Below, in pieces: positions 51,367-60,349 of a DNA stretch of 64,000 nt. Source of the stretch: CAZIOH01 sp964540815. GTDB taxonomy: Bacteria; Myxococcota_A; Polyangia; Fen-1088. The position numbers and the translations under genes are program-made. The stretch is from the NCBI GenBank assembly GCA_964540815.1, contig CAZIOH010000028.1, positions 1 through 64,000 on the forward strand, written 5' to 3'. A model generated the notes under the pieces. That model searched no databases, was not told where the DNA came from, and saw only the letters and a list, made by a program, of their open reading frames with translations. Numbering within the stretch: the first letter of the stretch is position 1; every line of letters begins with the position of its first letter.

Positions 51367-53993
51367 GCGATCTTGTCGCCGGTCCCGAGCGGGAGTGAGC
51401 GCTGCTCGCTGCGGGGCATGCCAGCCAGCTGGCGCGAGAGCACCGCGTGGTTGAGATAGCTGCCGTTCAGGGCATCGGAGAGCGCGGGCAAGGCCCGGGC
51501 GAGCTCGAGCAGCAAGGCCTCGAGCGCCGGCCGCCGTTCCTGCGCGTCGGTGGCGCAGAGGGTCTCGACGTCCGCCAGCCGCAGGCGCGACAGCGACGCC
51601 AGGACCAGGCGATCCTCGGTGCTGCGCTGGCCGGCGCCGCGCAGGCCGCGCGAACTCTCGCGCGGGAGCTGCGCCAGGTGATCGCCGAGCGCCACCAGCT
51701 GGAAGGCGATGGCCCGCGGGTTGGTCTCATCCATGAGCAAAAGGTCGACCACCGCCGCCACCTGCAGGCTGGCGAGGTAACGCCGGCGGTAGGTGATCCC
51801 GCTGTCCGCCACCTCGAGCAACGCCTCCAGCACCGGGCCATCGCGCTCCGTCGACGACAGCAGGCTCTCGCGCACCAGGGTGGCGAGGTTGGCCGCCCGC
51901 TCGAGGCGGCGGCCCATGTCGAGGAACCGCCAGCCGTCGCCCCGGGTCATCCCATCCATGGCGAGCCCCGACACCGCCGCCAGGGTCATGATCAAGCGGT
52001 CGAGGCGTGCGGGCACCGCGCTCAGGATGCGGCGAACGCTGCCCCGCTCAGGCTCGTTCATCTGCTGGTCGAGCGCGTTGACGATGCGCCAGGTGTCCAT
52101 CGAGATGCGGTCGCGGATCACCCCCGCGAGCCGGTGGGTCTCGCGCACGATCCCCCGCAGGGTCCCCTGGCGCTCGGTTCCAAACAGCGCGTCGAGCAAG
52201 AACCGCTCAGGTGTGCGGGCGTCCACGAAGGTCGGAGGCTCACCGACGGCCGACAGGGTCCGCGCGTGGGTCAGGACGCCCATGGTGCGCAGCAAGGCCG
52301 CGACCTCGCTCTGCTCGACGTTCTGGTCCGGCACCCGCAGGCTGAGGGTGCGTCCGAGCCGCGCGATGGTGTCCGCGCGCTCCGCGTACCGCCCGAGCCA
52401 GAACAGGTTGTCGGCCACGCGGCTCGGCAGATCGCCGCCGCCGCGCGACAGCGTCACCGGCTGCGAGGCGGGCTTGAGCAGGCTGAAGGTGCTCACCGGC
52501 CCGTCGCTGATGACCCAGGTGTCCTTGCTGCCCGCGCCGCGCTGGACCGAGACCTCGAGATCGTCGGGCCGCCCCGCCACCAGGCTGAGCCCCCCCGGCA
52601 TGACGTCGTAGCCGGCCGGGCCAGCGTCGTGGCGCGCCACCAGGAAGTTGCGCACCACGAGCTGCCGCGGGGCGATCTCGTCGCCGTCCATGAGCGGCGT
52701 GGTGGACAGCTCCACCCGTTGCTGCGCGACGAACTGGGTCGGGCGCGCGGCGATGCGGGCCTTGAGCTCGGCCCGCTCCGACAGCGTCAGCCGCTCGCCG
52801 AAGATGGGCTGGGTCATCCCGGTGGAGGTGGTGGGCTTTATGACCAGGCGGTCGAGGTTGGCGAGCACGTAGGCGAGGGAGGCCGGCTCTCCGCACCACC
52901 AGGTGTCGACCGACGGGAGCTTGAGGTCCTGGCCGAGCAGCCCGCGGCACAGGCGCCCGAGGTAGGGTCCGAGGGCCGGGGTCTGCAGCACGCCGCTGCC
53001 GAGCGCGTTGGCCACCGCGACGTTGCCGCTGCGCACGGCGTCCACGAGCCCGGTCACGCCGAGCGTGGAGTCGCCGCGCAGCTCCAGGGGATCGCAGAAG
53101 TCGTCGTTGAGCCGCCGCAGGATCACGTCGATCACCTGCAGGCCGCCCAGGGTCTTGAGGTAGACGCGGCCATTGCGCACGGTGAGATCGCCACCGTCGA
53201 CCAGCTGGTACCCGAGGTACTGGGCGAGGAACGCCTGCTCGAAGTAGGTCGCGCTGTAGGGTCCGGGGCTGAGGAGCACGATGCGCGGGTTGTCGCGGTT
53301 GTGCGGCGCCAGCGCGGTCAGCGTGGCGCGCATGGTCCGGAAGAACAGCGCGAGCCGCTGCACGTTGCACTGGCGGAAGGCCTCCGGCAGCGCGCGCGAG
53401 ACCACCAGCCGGTTCTCGAGGGCGTACCCGGCCCCCGACGGGGCCTGCGGGCGGTCGATCAGCACCCGCCACTCTCCCGACGGGATGCGCGCCATGTCGA
53501 CGGCGTAGAGGTGCAGCCAGCGGCCGAGCGGTGGCAAGATCCCCTGGCACGGCCGCAGGAAGCTCGGGTTCCCGAGGACCAGCTCGGCGGGCAACCAGCC
53601 CTCCGACAGCGCGCGTCGCTCGCCGTAGAGATCCGCGAGCAGGAGATCGAGCAGCGTGGCGCGTTGCTGAAGCCCGGCCGACAGCTGGGCGAAGTCCTGC
53701 GGGCCGATGACCACGGGCACGGGGCTGAGGCGCCACGGACGCTCCATGCCCTGGGCGTCGCCGTACACGTTGAAGCTGACGCCGTTCTCGTGGATCTGCT
53801 GCTGCGCCTGCTCCCAGCGCCGACCGAGCTCCGCCACCCCCAGATCCTCGAGGGCCTCGGTCAGCGGCTTCCAGGTCGCGCGGATCGAGCCGTCGGGCGA
53901 GTGCAACTCGTCGTAGGCCCCAGGACGGACCGGGTAATCCCGCGAGAATATGCCCCCGGCTGGGCGGTTCAAGGAGGCCGCAGATTCCGACAT
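51363..53993 (-). CDS. Fused circularly permuted ATP-grasp and alpha-E protein
   Basis: An 876-aa fusion. Residues about 20-530 are the circularly permuted ATP-grasp domain (YDELHSPDGSIRATW; GPYSATYFEQAFLAQYLGY; the ATP-site VIKPTTSTGM; end TWVISDG). Residues about 545-870 are an alpha-E domain (NLFWLGRYAERADTIARL). Separately encoded relatives of both halves lie at 57719 and 59239. ATP-grasp enzymes make peptide or amide bonds with ATP; the alpha-E function is unknown. It follows a 40-codon ORF and overlaps the small transglutaminase gene. Confidence 0.93.
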   Translation of the reverse strand: MSESAASLNRPAGGIFSRDYPVRPGAYDELHSPDGSIRATWKPLTEALEDLGVAELGRRWEQAQQQIHENGVSFNVYGDAQGMERPWRLSPVPVVIGPQDFAQLSAGLQQRATLLDLLLADLYGERRALSEGWLPAELVLGNPSFLRPCQGILPPLGRWLHLYAVDMARIPSGEWRVLIDRPQAPSGAGYALENRLVVSRALPEAFRQCNVQRLALFFRTMRATLTALAPHNRDNPRIVLLSPGPYSATYFEQAFLAQYLGYQLVDGGDLTVRNGRVYLKTLGGLQVIDVILRRLNDDFCDPLELRGDSTLGVTGLVDAVRSGNVAVANALGSGVLQTPALGPYLGRLCRGLLGQDLKLPSVDTWWCGEPASLAYVLANLDRLVIKPTTSTGMTQPIFGERLTLSERAELKARIAARPTQFVAQQRVELSTTPLMDGDEIAPRQLVVRNFLVARHDAGPAGYDVMPGGLSLVAGRPDDLEVSVQRGAGSKDTWVISDGPVSTFSLLKPASQPVTLSRGGGDLPSRVADNLFWLGRYAERADTIARLGRTLSLRVPDQNVEQSEVAALLRTMGVLTHARTLSAVGEPPTFVDARTPERFLLDALFGTERQGTLRGIVRETHRLAGVIRDRISMDTWRIVNALDQQMNEPERGSVRRILSAVPARLDRLIMTLAAVSGLAMDGMTRGDGWRFLDMGRRLERAANLATLVRESLLSSTERDGPVLEALLEVADSGITYRRRYLASLQVAAVVDLLLMDETNPRAIAFQLVALGDHLAQLPRESSRGLRGAGQRSTEDRLVLASLSRLRLADVETLCATDAQERRPALEALLLELARALPALSDALNGSYLNHAVLSRQLAGMPRSEQRSLPLGTGDKIA

Positions 53994-54008
53994 CTTCAGG
54001 TCCCTAAA

Positions 54009-54131
54009 CTAACAGTCCCCGCGCAAAGTCTCCACGCCGACGGGCCGCGCGCCGACGTCGCTGCCTCGCCGCGGCACGCGCTGAATTCGCTGGTAACGCG
54101 TCGCGCTCATCCCGTCGACCCGCACGCTCAC
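54009..54131 (-). CDS. Candidate 40-residue peptide ORF coupled to the large transglutaminase gene
   Basis: A GTG at 54131 overlaps the large transglutaminase's TGA as GTGA, the same arrangement used at 40386-40389 and 46913-46916. It opens a 40-codon frame ending TAG at 54009, 16 bp before the next enzyme gene. The product (MSVRVDGMSATRYQ at its start, ending TLRGDC) is Arg-rich, with two Gln and a C-terminal Cys. A second start, ATG, lies at codon 8. Short frames occur by chance in GC-rich DNA, and no homologue is known to me, so this is a candidate only. Confidence 0.3.
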   Translation of the reverse strand: MSVRVDGMSATRYQRIQRVPRRGSDVGARPVGVETLRGDC

Positions 54132-57100
54132 GACTCGGTCCGGAACGGACCGCCGGGTGGCGGCGTCCACATCAGGTTGAGGGTCAGCGGGTACTGGGCC
54201 GAGGTCTCGGCGGGGCCGAGGTTGAGCGGTCCCGGCGAGTGCCCGATCGGCACGAAGCGGTTGCCGCGGCGGCTCTCCGCCTCGAGGGCGTTGCGCGGTC
54301 GCTGATCGTACGACAGTCCGCCCGGGTGCGAGACGTGGTACGTGAAGCCGCCCACCGACCGGCCATTCCACAGGTCGACGAGGTCGAAGACCAGCGGCGC
54401 GTGCACCGGGATGCTGGGGTGCAAGGACTCCGGGGTGCGCCAGGCCCGAAACCGCACTCCCGCCACGAACTCACCGGGGACCCCGGTGGGATGCAGCGGC
54501 GCCCGATGGCCGTTGCACGCGACGGCATAGCGGCCGGGCGTCATGTTGCGCGCGCGCACCTGGACCCGCTCGACCGACGAGTCGACGTAGCGGGCGGTGC
54601 CCCCGGGGGCCCCCTGCTCGCCGAGCACGTTCCACGGCTCGATGGCCTGACGAAGCTCGAGCTCGAGCGATCCGAACGAGGCGGCCCCGAGCCGCGGAAA
54701 GCGGAACTCGTGGTGCGGCGCGAACCAGCTGCGCTCGAACGGGAAGCCGGCGCGGTTGAGATCGCCTATCACCTCGTCGAAGTCCTCGGCCACGAAGTGC
54801 GGCAAGAGGAAGCGGTCGTGGAGCGAGGTTCCCCAGCGCACGAGCCGCCGCTCGAGCGGCCGCTCCCAGAACTCGGCCACCAGCGATCGCAGGAGGAGTT
54901 GCTGGGTGAGGCTCATGCGGGCGTGCGGGGGCATCTCGAAGGCGCGCAGCTCGAGCAGGCCCTGGCGCCCCGAGCCGCCCTCGGGGCTGTAGAGCTTGTC
55001 GATGCAGAACTCGGCGCGGTGGGTATTGCCCGTCACGTCGATGAGCAGGTTGCGCAGCGCCCGGTCGACCACCCAGGGTGGCGTCTCCTTGCCCGACTGG
55101 ATCTGGGAGAAGGCGATCTCGAGCTCCGGGATGCTGTCGTTGCGCGCCTCGTCCACCCGTGGCGCCTGGCTGGTCGGGCCCACGAAGGTGCCGGAGAACA
55201 GATAGGACAGCGAGGGGTGGTTGTTCCAGTAGGTGAGCAGCGAGCGCAGGAGATCGGGGCGCCGCAGGAGTGGGCTGTCGCGCGGCGAGGGACCGCCGAG
55301 CACGATGTGGTTGCCGCCGCCGGTGCCGCTGTGGCGACCGTCGAGGTCGAACTTCTCGGTCGCGAGCCGGGTGAGGCGCGCGTCCTCGTAGAGGCCCACG
55401 GTGTTGTCGCGCAGCTCCTGCCACGACATCGCCGGGTGGATGTTGACCTCGATGACCCCGGGATCCGGGGTGATCTCGAACTTGCGCAGCCGGTAGTCGA
55501 GCGGGGGCGGGTAGCCCTCGAGACGCACCCGCATGCCGGAGTCGCGCGCGGTGTCCTCGATGGCGCCCACCAGCGCCAGGTAGTCCTCCACCATCCCCAT
55601 GGGCGGGAGGAACACGTGCAGGATCCCGTTGCGCGGCTCGACGCACAGGGCGGTGTTCACGAAGCCGCTCGCCGCCGTGCCGCGGGGAGGGGGCGCGCCG
55701 CCCACGGTGGCGCCGGCCCCGGATCCGGCGCCTGGTCCGCCTCCTTGGCCATTCGGGCCGAACGGGTCGAGGCCCGAGCGCGAGGTGCCGAAGTGCGCCG
55801 CCACCGGCTCGGGCGGCAACCCGAGCTGGCGGGGCAGCGGGTCGCGCTTGGCGAGCGCGTCGACCTGGAAGACCGGCAGCCCGTCCTCGGGAACCGACCA
55901 GGGCAGGCCCTCGAGCGGGAGCCGATAGCCCATCGGCGAATCGCCCGGGAAGAGGAACAGGTTCTGGCGGCGCAGGAACCAGTGTCCGCTCTGCCAGCCC
56001 GGCCCGTTCGGGTTGCGCCGGAGCGGCAGCGCGTAGCCCACCACCCGGTTCAGGCCCTGATCGAAGATGCGGGCCAGGCGCTCGCGCTCCTGCTCGTCGG
56101 CCAGGTTCGACTTCAGGGGATCGACGTTCACCGGCAACCGCCGTTCGCGCCAGAGGTAGTACCAGGCGTCCTCGTAGCCCGGGATTGCGAGGCTCGGATC
56201 GACCCCCAGCCGGTCCCCGAGGTGGGTGACGAACGCGGCGGCGGCCTCGGGGCCGATGGTGCCGCCCCCCGCGCCGCTCCCGCCCTCGGCGAGATCTGCC
56301 GCGAGGAGCTGGGGATCGCGCCAGACCGGCTCGCCATCCGGACGCCAGTAGCACCCGATCGACCAGCGCGGCAGCTGCTCCCCGGGATACCACTTGCCCT
56401 GTCCGTGGTGCAGCACGGCGCCGGGAGAGAACCTGCGCATCAGGCGCCGCACCAGGTTGTCGGCGAGGCGCCGTTTGGTCGGCCCCACGGCCGCGGTGTT
56501 CCACTCGGCGCCGTCCGGATTGTCGATCGACACGAACGTGGGCTCGCCGCCCATGGTCAACCGCACGTCGTGTCGGCGCAGCCGATCGTCGACGATCTCG
56601 CCGAGGGAATCGATGCGGGCCCACTCCTCGTCGGAGTAAGGCTTCGTGACCCGCGGCTCCTCGCGCAGGCGGCGGACCGACATGCTGACGTCGAAGACCT
56701 CCTTGACCTTGTCGTCGTCGGAGGTCGGATCCCAGAGGAACGAGCCGGTGACCGGCGCGGCGGATTCGGGATCGGGGGTGCAGGCGAGCGGGATGTGGCC
56801 TTCGCCCGAGAACAGGCCGCTCGTGGCGTCGAGCCCGACCCAGCCGGCCCCCGGCAGGAAGACCTCGGTCCAGGCGTGCAGATCCGTGCAGTCCTGCTCC
56901 ACCCCGGCCGGCCCCTCGATCGGCTTCTCGTCCGGCTTGAGCTGGATGGAATAACCGGAGGCGAAACGGGTGGCGTAGCCGAGATGCCGCAAGAGCTGGC
57001 AGAGCAGCCAGGCGAAGTCGCGGCACGAGCCGTGTCCGCCTTTCAGCGTCTGCTCGGGCGTCATCACGCCGGGCTCCATGCGGATGTCGTAGCGGAGGAG

Positions 57101-57568
57101 CTCGTTCACCTGGCGGTTGATGTCCACCAGCACGTCGACCGTGCGGCGGCCCGGGCGCGCGTAGAGGGATCGGGCGCGCTCGACCTGGGTGGCCACGAGC
57201 GGGGTGATGGGCAGCGTCTCGAAGTACGGCGCGAGCTCGCGCTTGAGCCCGGGCGCATAGTGGACCGGGTAGGTCTCGGCGGTGTCCTCGAGGAAGAAGT
57301 CGAACGGGTTGATCACCGTGAGCTCGGCGATCAGGTCGACCTCCACCTCGAGCAGCTCGGAGGGTTTCGGGAAAACCAGGCGGGCCTGGTAGTTGCCGAA
57401 GGGGTCCTGCTGCCAGTTCACGAAGTGCTGCGACGGCCGGATGGTCATCGAGTACGACAGGATCGGCGTTCGGCAGTGCGGGGCCGGACGCAGGCGCACG
57501 ACATGCGGGGACAGCGTGATCAGTCGGTCGTAGCGATAACGGCTGACGTGGTGGAGTGCGACTTTAAT
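54128..57568 (-). CDS. Large transglutaminase-DUF2126 protein, apparent ATT start
   Basis: A 1146-aa protein. Residues 1 to about 100 are the N-terminal beta domain, beginning IKVALHHVSRYRYDRL. The transglutaminase core has Cys182 (GGHGSCRDFAW), His231 (DLHAWTEVF) and Asp247 (WVGLDATSG). The long C-terminal part (about 330-1146) is DUF2126. Homology-type sequence starts 23 codons upstream of the first ATG, at an ATT codon (57566-57568) after a GAGG site and a stop codon. No ATG, GTG or TTG lies in between. It heads the minus-strand half of the double cluster. Confidence 0.9.
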   Translation of the reverse strand: MKVALHHVSRYRYDRLITLSPHVVRLRPAPHCRTPILSYSMTIRPSQHFVNWQQDPFGNYQARLVFPKPSELLEVEVDLIAELTVINPFDFFLEDTAETYPVHYAPGLKRELAPYFETLPITPLVATQVERARSLYARPGRRTVDVLVDINRQVNELLRYDIRMEPGVMTPEQTLKGGHGSCRDFAWLLCQLLRHLGYATRFASGYSIQLKPDEKPIEGPAGVEQDCTDLHAWTEVFLPGAGWVGLDATSGLFSGEGHIPLACTPDPESAAPVTGSFLWDPTSDDDKVKEVFDVSMSVRRLREEPRVTKPYSDEEWARIDSLGEIVDDRLRRHDVRLTMGGEPTFVSIDNPDGAEWNTAAVGPTKRRLADNLVRRLMRRFSPGAVLHHGQGKWYPGEQLPRWSIGCYWRPDGEPVWRDPQLLAADLAEGGSGAGGGTIGPEAAAAFVTHLGDRLGVDPSLAIPGYEDAWYYLWRERRLPVNVDPLKSNLADEQERERLARIFDQGLNRVVGYALPLRRNPNGPGWQSGHWFLRRQNLFLFPGDSPMGYRLPLEGLPWSVPEDGLPVFQVDALAKRDPLPRQLGLPPEPVAAHFGTSRSGLDPFGPNGQGGGPGAGSGAGATVGGAPPPRGTAASGFVNTALCVEPRNGILHVFLPPMGMVEDYLALVGAIEDTARDSGMRVRLEGYPPPLDYRLRKFEITPDPGVIEVNIHPAMSWQELRDNTVGLYEDARLTRLATEKFDLDGRHSGTGGGNHIVLGGPSPRDSPLLRRPDLLRSLLTYWNNHPSLSYLFSGTFVGPTSQAPRVDEARNDSIPELEIAFSQIQSGKETPPWVVDRALRNLLIDVTGNTHRAEFCIDKLYSPEGGSGRQGLLELRAFEMPPHARMSLTQQLLLRSLVAEFWERPLERRLVRWGTSLHDRFLLPHFVAEDFDEVIGDLNRAGFPFERSWFAPHHEFRFPRLGAASFGSLELELRQAIEPWNVLGEQGAPGGTARYVDSSVERVQVRARNMTPGRYAVACNGHRAPLHPTGVPGEFVAGVRFRAWRTPESLHPSIPVHAPLVFDLVDLWNGRSVGGFTYHVSHPGGLSYDQRPRNALEAESRRGNRFVPIGHSPGPLNLGPAETSAQYPLTLNLMWTPPPGGPFRTES

Positions 57569-57575
57569 GGAAAGA

Positions 57576-57579
57576 CCTC
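57576..57579 (-). promoter_or_regulatory. Ribosome binding site supporting an ATT start
   Basis: On the minus strand GAGG is followed by seven bases and then ATT AAA GTC. An in-frame TGA lies only three codons before that ATT. The spacing is ideal for initiation at the ATT. Confidence 0.55.
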
Positions 57580-57718
57580 ACGGCAAAGAGACTCACCTTT
57601 GAATCTCGACGACACAACCTTCTGGGCGACGCGCGGGCGTCGGGATCGGTGTCACGACGTCGAGCGCGCGGAGAGAGTAACCTAATGCTTCGCGGTAAAC
57701 GGCAGGTTTCGTACCGGT

Positions 57719-59242
57719 ATGATCGTCGTAACACTGCGATCGCCCCATGGTGTACGGGAAACGCTTGCCGTAAATTGCATACCGGTGATTCCCTCCCTAC
57801 TCGATGGATACAAGCCAATCCCGGGAACCTACGACGAGATGGTCGACGTCGAAGGCAAGCCTCGCGCCCACGCGCGCACCGCCGCGGACCTCCTGCGCAA
57901 CCTGACCGGGGACGAGTTCGCGCGCTGCCAGTCGCTCGCGGAGCTGGCCCTCGCCCAGCAAGGCGTCACGTTCTCGGTCTACTCCGATCAGCGTGGCTCG
58001 GAGAAGGTGATGCCGGTCTGTCTCGTGCCACGGGTCATCTCGGCCGCCGAGTGGGTTCAGACCGAGAAGGGGCTGGTCCAGCGGCTGCGCGCCTTGCAGA
58101 TGTTCCTCGACGACGTGTACGGAGAGCAGCGCTCGGTGCGCGAGGGGATCATCCCCGCCAACCTGATCGAGCAGTCACGGCAGTACATCCCCAAGCTGCG
58201 CGGGTTGCGCCCGGCGGGTGGCATCCGCATCCACATCGCGGGCGTCGATCTGATCCGGGATCCGGCGGGCACCTTGCGGGTCCTCGAGGACAACCTGCGA
58301 ACCCCGTCGGGGGTGTCGTACGTGCTCGAGAACCGGACGGTCACCAAGCGGGTGTTCCAGCACGCGATGAACCAGTCCGGCGTGCGGCGCGTGGACGAGT
58401 ACCCCACGCAGCTCGCCGAGACCCTGCGGTCGGTGTCGCCGCGCGATCCGGAGACGGCCACGCCCGTGGTGCTGACCCCGGGACCGTTCAACTCGGCGTA
58501 CTTCGAGCACAGCTTCCTGGCGCGCTCGATGGGGCTCGAGCTGGTGGAGGCGACCGACCTCTTCGTGGACGGCAACGTGGTCTTCGTGCGCACGACCGAG
58601 GGGCCGCGGCGGGTGGACGTCATCTACCGCCGCACCGATGACGCCTACCTCGATCCGGAGTTCTTTCGGCCCGACAGCTTGCTCGGCGTGCGGGGCTTGA
58701 TGCGGGCCTACGCGGCGGGGCAGGTGGCCCTGGTGAACGCGCCCGGCAATGGCGTCGCGGACGACAAGGCGACCTATGCATACGTCCCCGACCTGATCCG
58801 CTTCTTCTTGTCGGAGGAACCCATCCTGCAACAGGTGCGCACCTACGTCTGCGCACGCAAGGACGACTGCCAGTACGTCATCGAGCATCTCGGCGAGCTG
58901 GTGGTCAAGGCGGTCGACGAGGCGGGCGGCTACGGGATGCTGATGGGTCCCCAGTCGACGGCGGCGGAGCGGGAGGAATTTCGAGGGCGCATCCTGGCGG
59001 ATCCGCGGCGCTACATCGCGCAACCCCGCATCGAGCTGTCGACCAGCCCGACGTGGATCGCGGACAAGCGCTGTCTCGAGCCGCGGCGGGTGGATTTGCG
59101 CCCGTTCATCTTGAGTCGTCCATCGGGGATCTGGGTCCTTCCCGGCGGGCTCACGCGGGTCGCCCTGAGAGAGGGATCGTACGTGGTGAACTCCAGTCAA
59201 GGCGGTGGCTCCAAGGACACCTGGGTGGAGGCCACCCGATGA
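57719..59242 (+). CDS. Circularly permuted ATP-grasp protein (separate paralogue)
   Basis: A 507-aa enzyme of the same family as the N-terminal half of the 51363-53993 fusion. It has YDEMVDVEGKPRAH, GVTFSVYSDQRG, FLDDVYGEQRSVREG, VLTPGPFNSAYFEHSFLARSMG, the ATP-site VVKAVDEAGGYGM and the C-terminal SQGGGSKDTWV. It should catalyse an ATP-dependent amide-type ligation; the substrate is unknown. ATG 57719 is used, but GTG 57785 is closer to the usual family start. It is divergent from the large transglutaminase and overlaps the alpha-E gene by ATGA. Confidence 0.93.
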   Translation: MIVVTLRSPHGVRETLAVNCIPVIPSLLDGYKPIPGTYDEMVDVEGKPRAHARTAADLLRNLTGDEFARCQSLAELALAQQGVTFSVYSDQRGSEKVMPVCLVPRVISAAEWVQTEKGLVQRLRALQMFLDDVYGEQRSVREGIIPANLIEQSRQYIPKLRGLRPAGGIRIHIAGVDLIRDPAGTLRVLEDNLRTPSGVSYVLENRTVTKRVFQHAMNQSGVRRVDEYPTQLAETLRSVSPRDPETATPVVLTPGPFNSAYFEHSFLARSMGLELVEATDLFVDGNVVFVRTTEGPRRVDVIYRRTDDAYLDPEFFRPDSLLGVRGLMRAYAAGQVALVNAPGNGVADDKATYAYVPDLIRFFLSEEPILQQVRTYVCARKDDCQYVIEHLGELVVKAVDEAGGYGMLMGPQSTAAEREEFRGRILADPRRYIAQPRIELSTSPTWIADKRCLEPRRVDLRPFILSRPSGIWVLPGGLTRVALREGSYVVNSSQGGGSKDTWVEATR

Positions 59243-60225
59243 TTTCTCGCGTGGCGGATCATTCGTTCTGGGTTGGCCGGTACCTGGATCGGGCCGAGAG
59301 CACCGCGCGCCTCTTGCAGGTGACGCGTTCGCTGGCCTTCGACGCCGAGCTCACCTCGCTCGAGTGCTGGCGCCCGCTGGTCACGGTGTCCGGCCAGTTC
59401 CCGGACTTCTCGGAGCGCTTCGGCGCGGACGCGGTGGGGGACGGTGAGACCGTCCAGCGCTACATGACCTGGTCGCCCGAGAACCCGGTGTCGATCCGCT
59501 CGTCGGTGCGCAGCGCCCGCGAGACCGCCCGGTCGATCCGCGAGGTCTTGAGCCGGGACATCTGGCAGGCCACCAACGAGCTGTTCTTGTGGTTCATGGG
59601 TGAGGAGGCCTCCGCCCGCTACATGCAGGATCGCGACGACGTGTTCCGGCAGGTGCGGGCGTCGACCCAGCTGTGCCTGGGGCTCGTGCGCAGCACGATG
59701 CTGCATGACGCGCCCATGGATTTCCTGTGGCTCGGGGTGTTGCTCGAGCGGGTGGGGCAGACGGCGCGCATCCTCGACATGCACCACCACATGCTGTCGG
59801 GTGCCGATGCCCACCACCAGATCTTGCAGACCGCCCTGTGGCTCTCGCTCTTGCGGGCCTGCTCGGGCTTCGAGGCCTTCATGCGCCGGAACCACGGACG
59901 GGTGAGCCGGGGCGCGGTGGTGTCGTTCCTCATCAGCGAGGTGGCCTTCCCGCGCTCGCTGCTGTACTGCACCCGCTCGGCGCTGGGGGTGATGCGGCGA
60001 ATCTGGCCGGGGGCAGCCTCGGACGGGGCCCTCGACGCCATCGAGCGGATGGCCGCCCTCGACGCCTGGATCGTCAAGGAGACCAACGAGCCGGCTCCGG
60101 ACGACATTCATCCCCTGCTGACCCACGTCGTGGATCAGGTGTCGCTGGTCTGCCAGGCGGTGCAGCACGGCATCACCGGCCCGACCGCGCCACTCGAAGT
60201 GAACACCTCCGCCCAGCAGCAGTGA
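59239..60225 (+). CDS. Alpha-E domain protein (separate paralogue)
   Basis: A 328-aa all-helical protein that starts with the family hallmark RVADHSFWVGRYLDRAESTARLL. It includes ISRDIW-type and ERVGQTARILDMH segments. Its ATG overlaps the ATP-grasp stop by 4 bp. Alpha-E proteins almost always accompany permuted ATP-grasp and transglutaminase genes, and may bind or present the substrate. The same domain is fused to ATP-grasp at 51363-53993. Confidence 0.92.
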   Translation: MISRVADHSFWVGRYLDRAESTARLLQVTRSLAFDAELTSLECWRPLVTVSGQFPDFSERFGADAVGDGETVQRYMTWSPENPVSIRSSVRSARETARSIREVLSRDIWQATNELFLWFMGEEASARYMQDRDDVFRQVRASTQLCLGLVRSTMLHDAPMDFLWLGVLLERVGQTARILDMHHHMLSGADAHHQILQTALWLSLLRACSGFEAFMRRNHGRVSRGAVVSFLISEVAFPRSLLYCTRSALGVMRRIWPGAASDGALDAIERMAALDAWIVKETNEPAPDDIHPLLTHVVDQVSLVCQAVQHGITGPTAPLEVNTSAQQQ

Positions 60226-60349
60226 GGGGCACCCAACGATGACGCAGGTTTCCGACGGGGGAATGGCGTGTTTCGGCGGTGTTTAATCTTGGCGCAGATG
60301 CGGCTTGCGTCTTTCGCAACGAGCAGGCGGCGAGGCATAACGGAAAGTC

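Noticed and set aside
54239..57685. 1148-aa open frame on the plus strand opposite the large transglutaminase
   Set aside because: It is the mirror of a strongly conserved gene in GC-rich DNA, with no motif of its own.
50452..60225. Anbu-type proteasome gene expected beside ATP-grasp/alpha-E genes
   Set aside because: No Ntn-hydrolase-like frame was found within or next to the cluster in this window.
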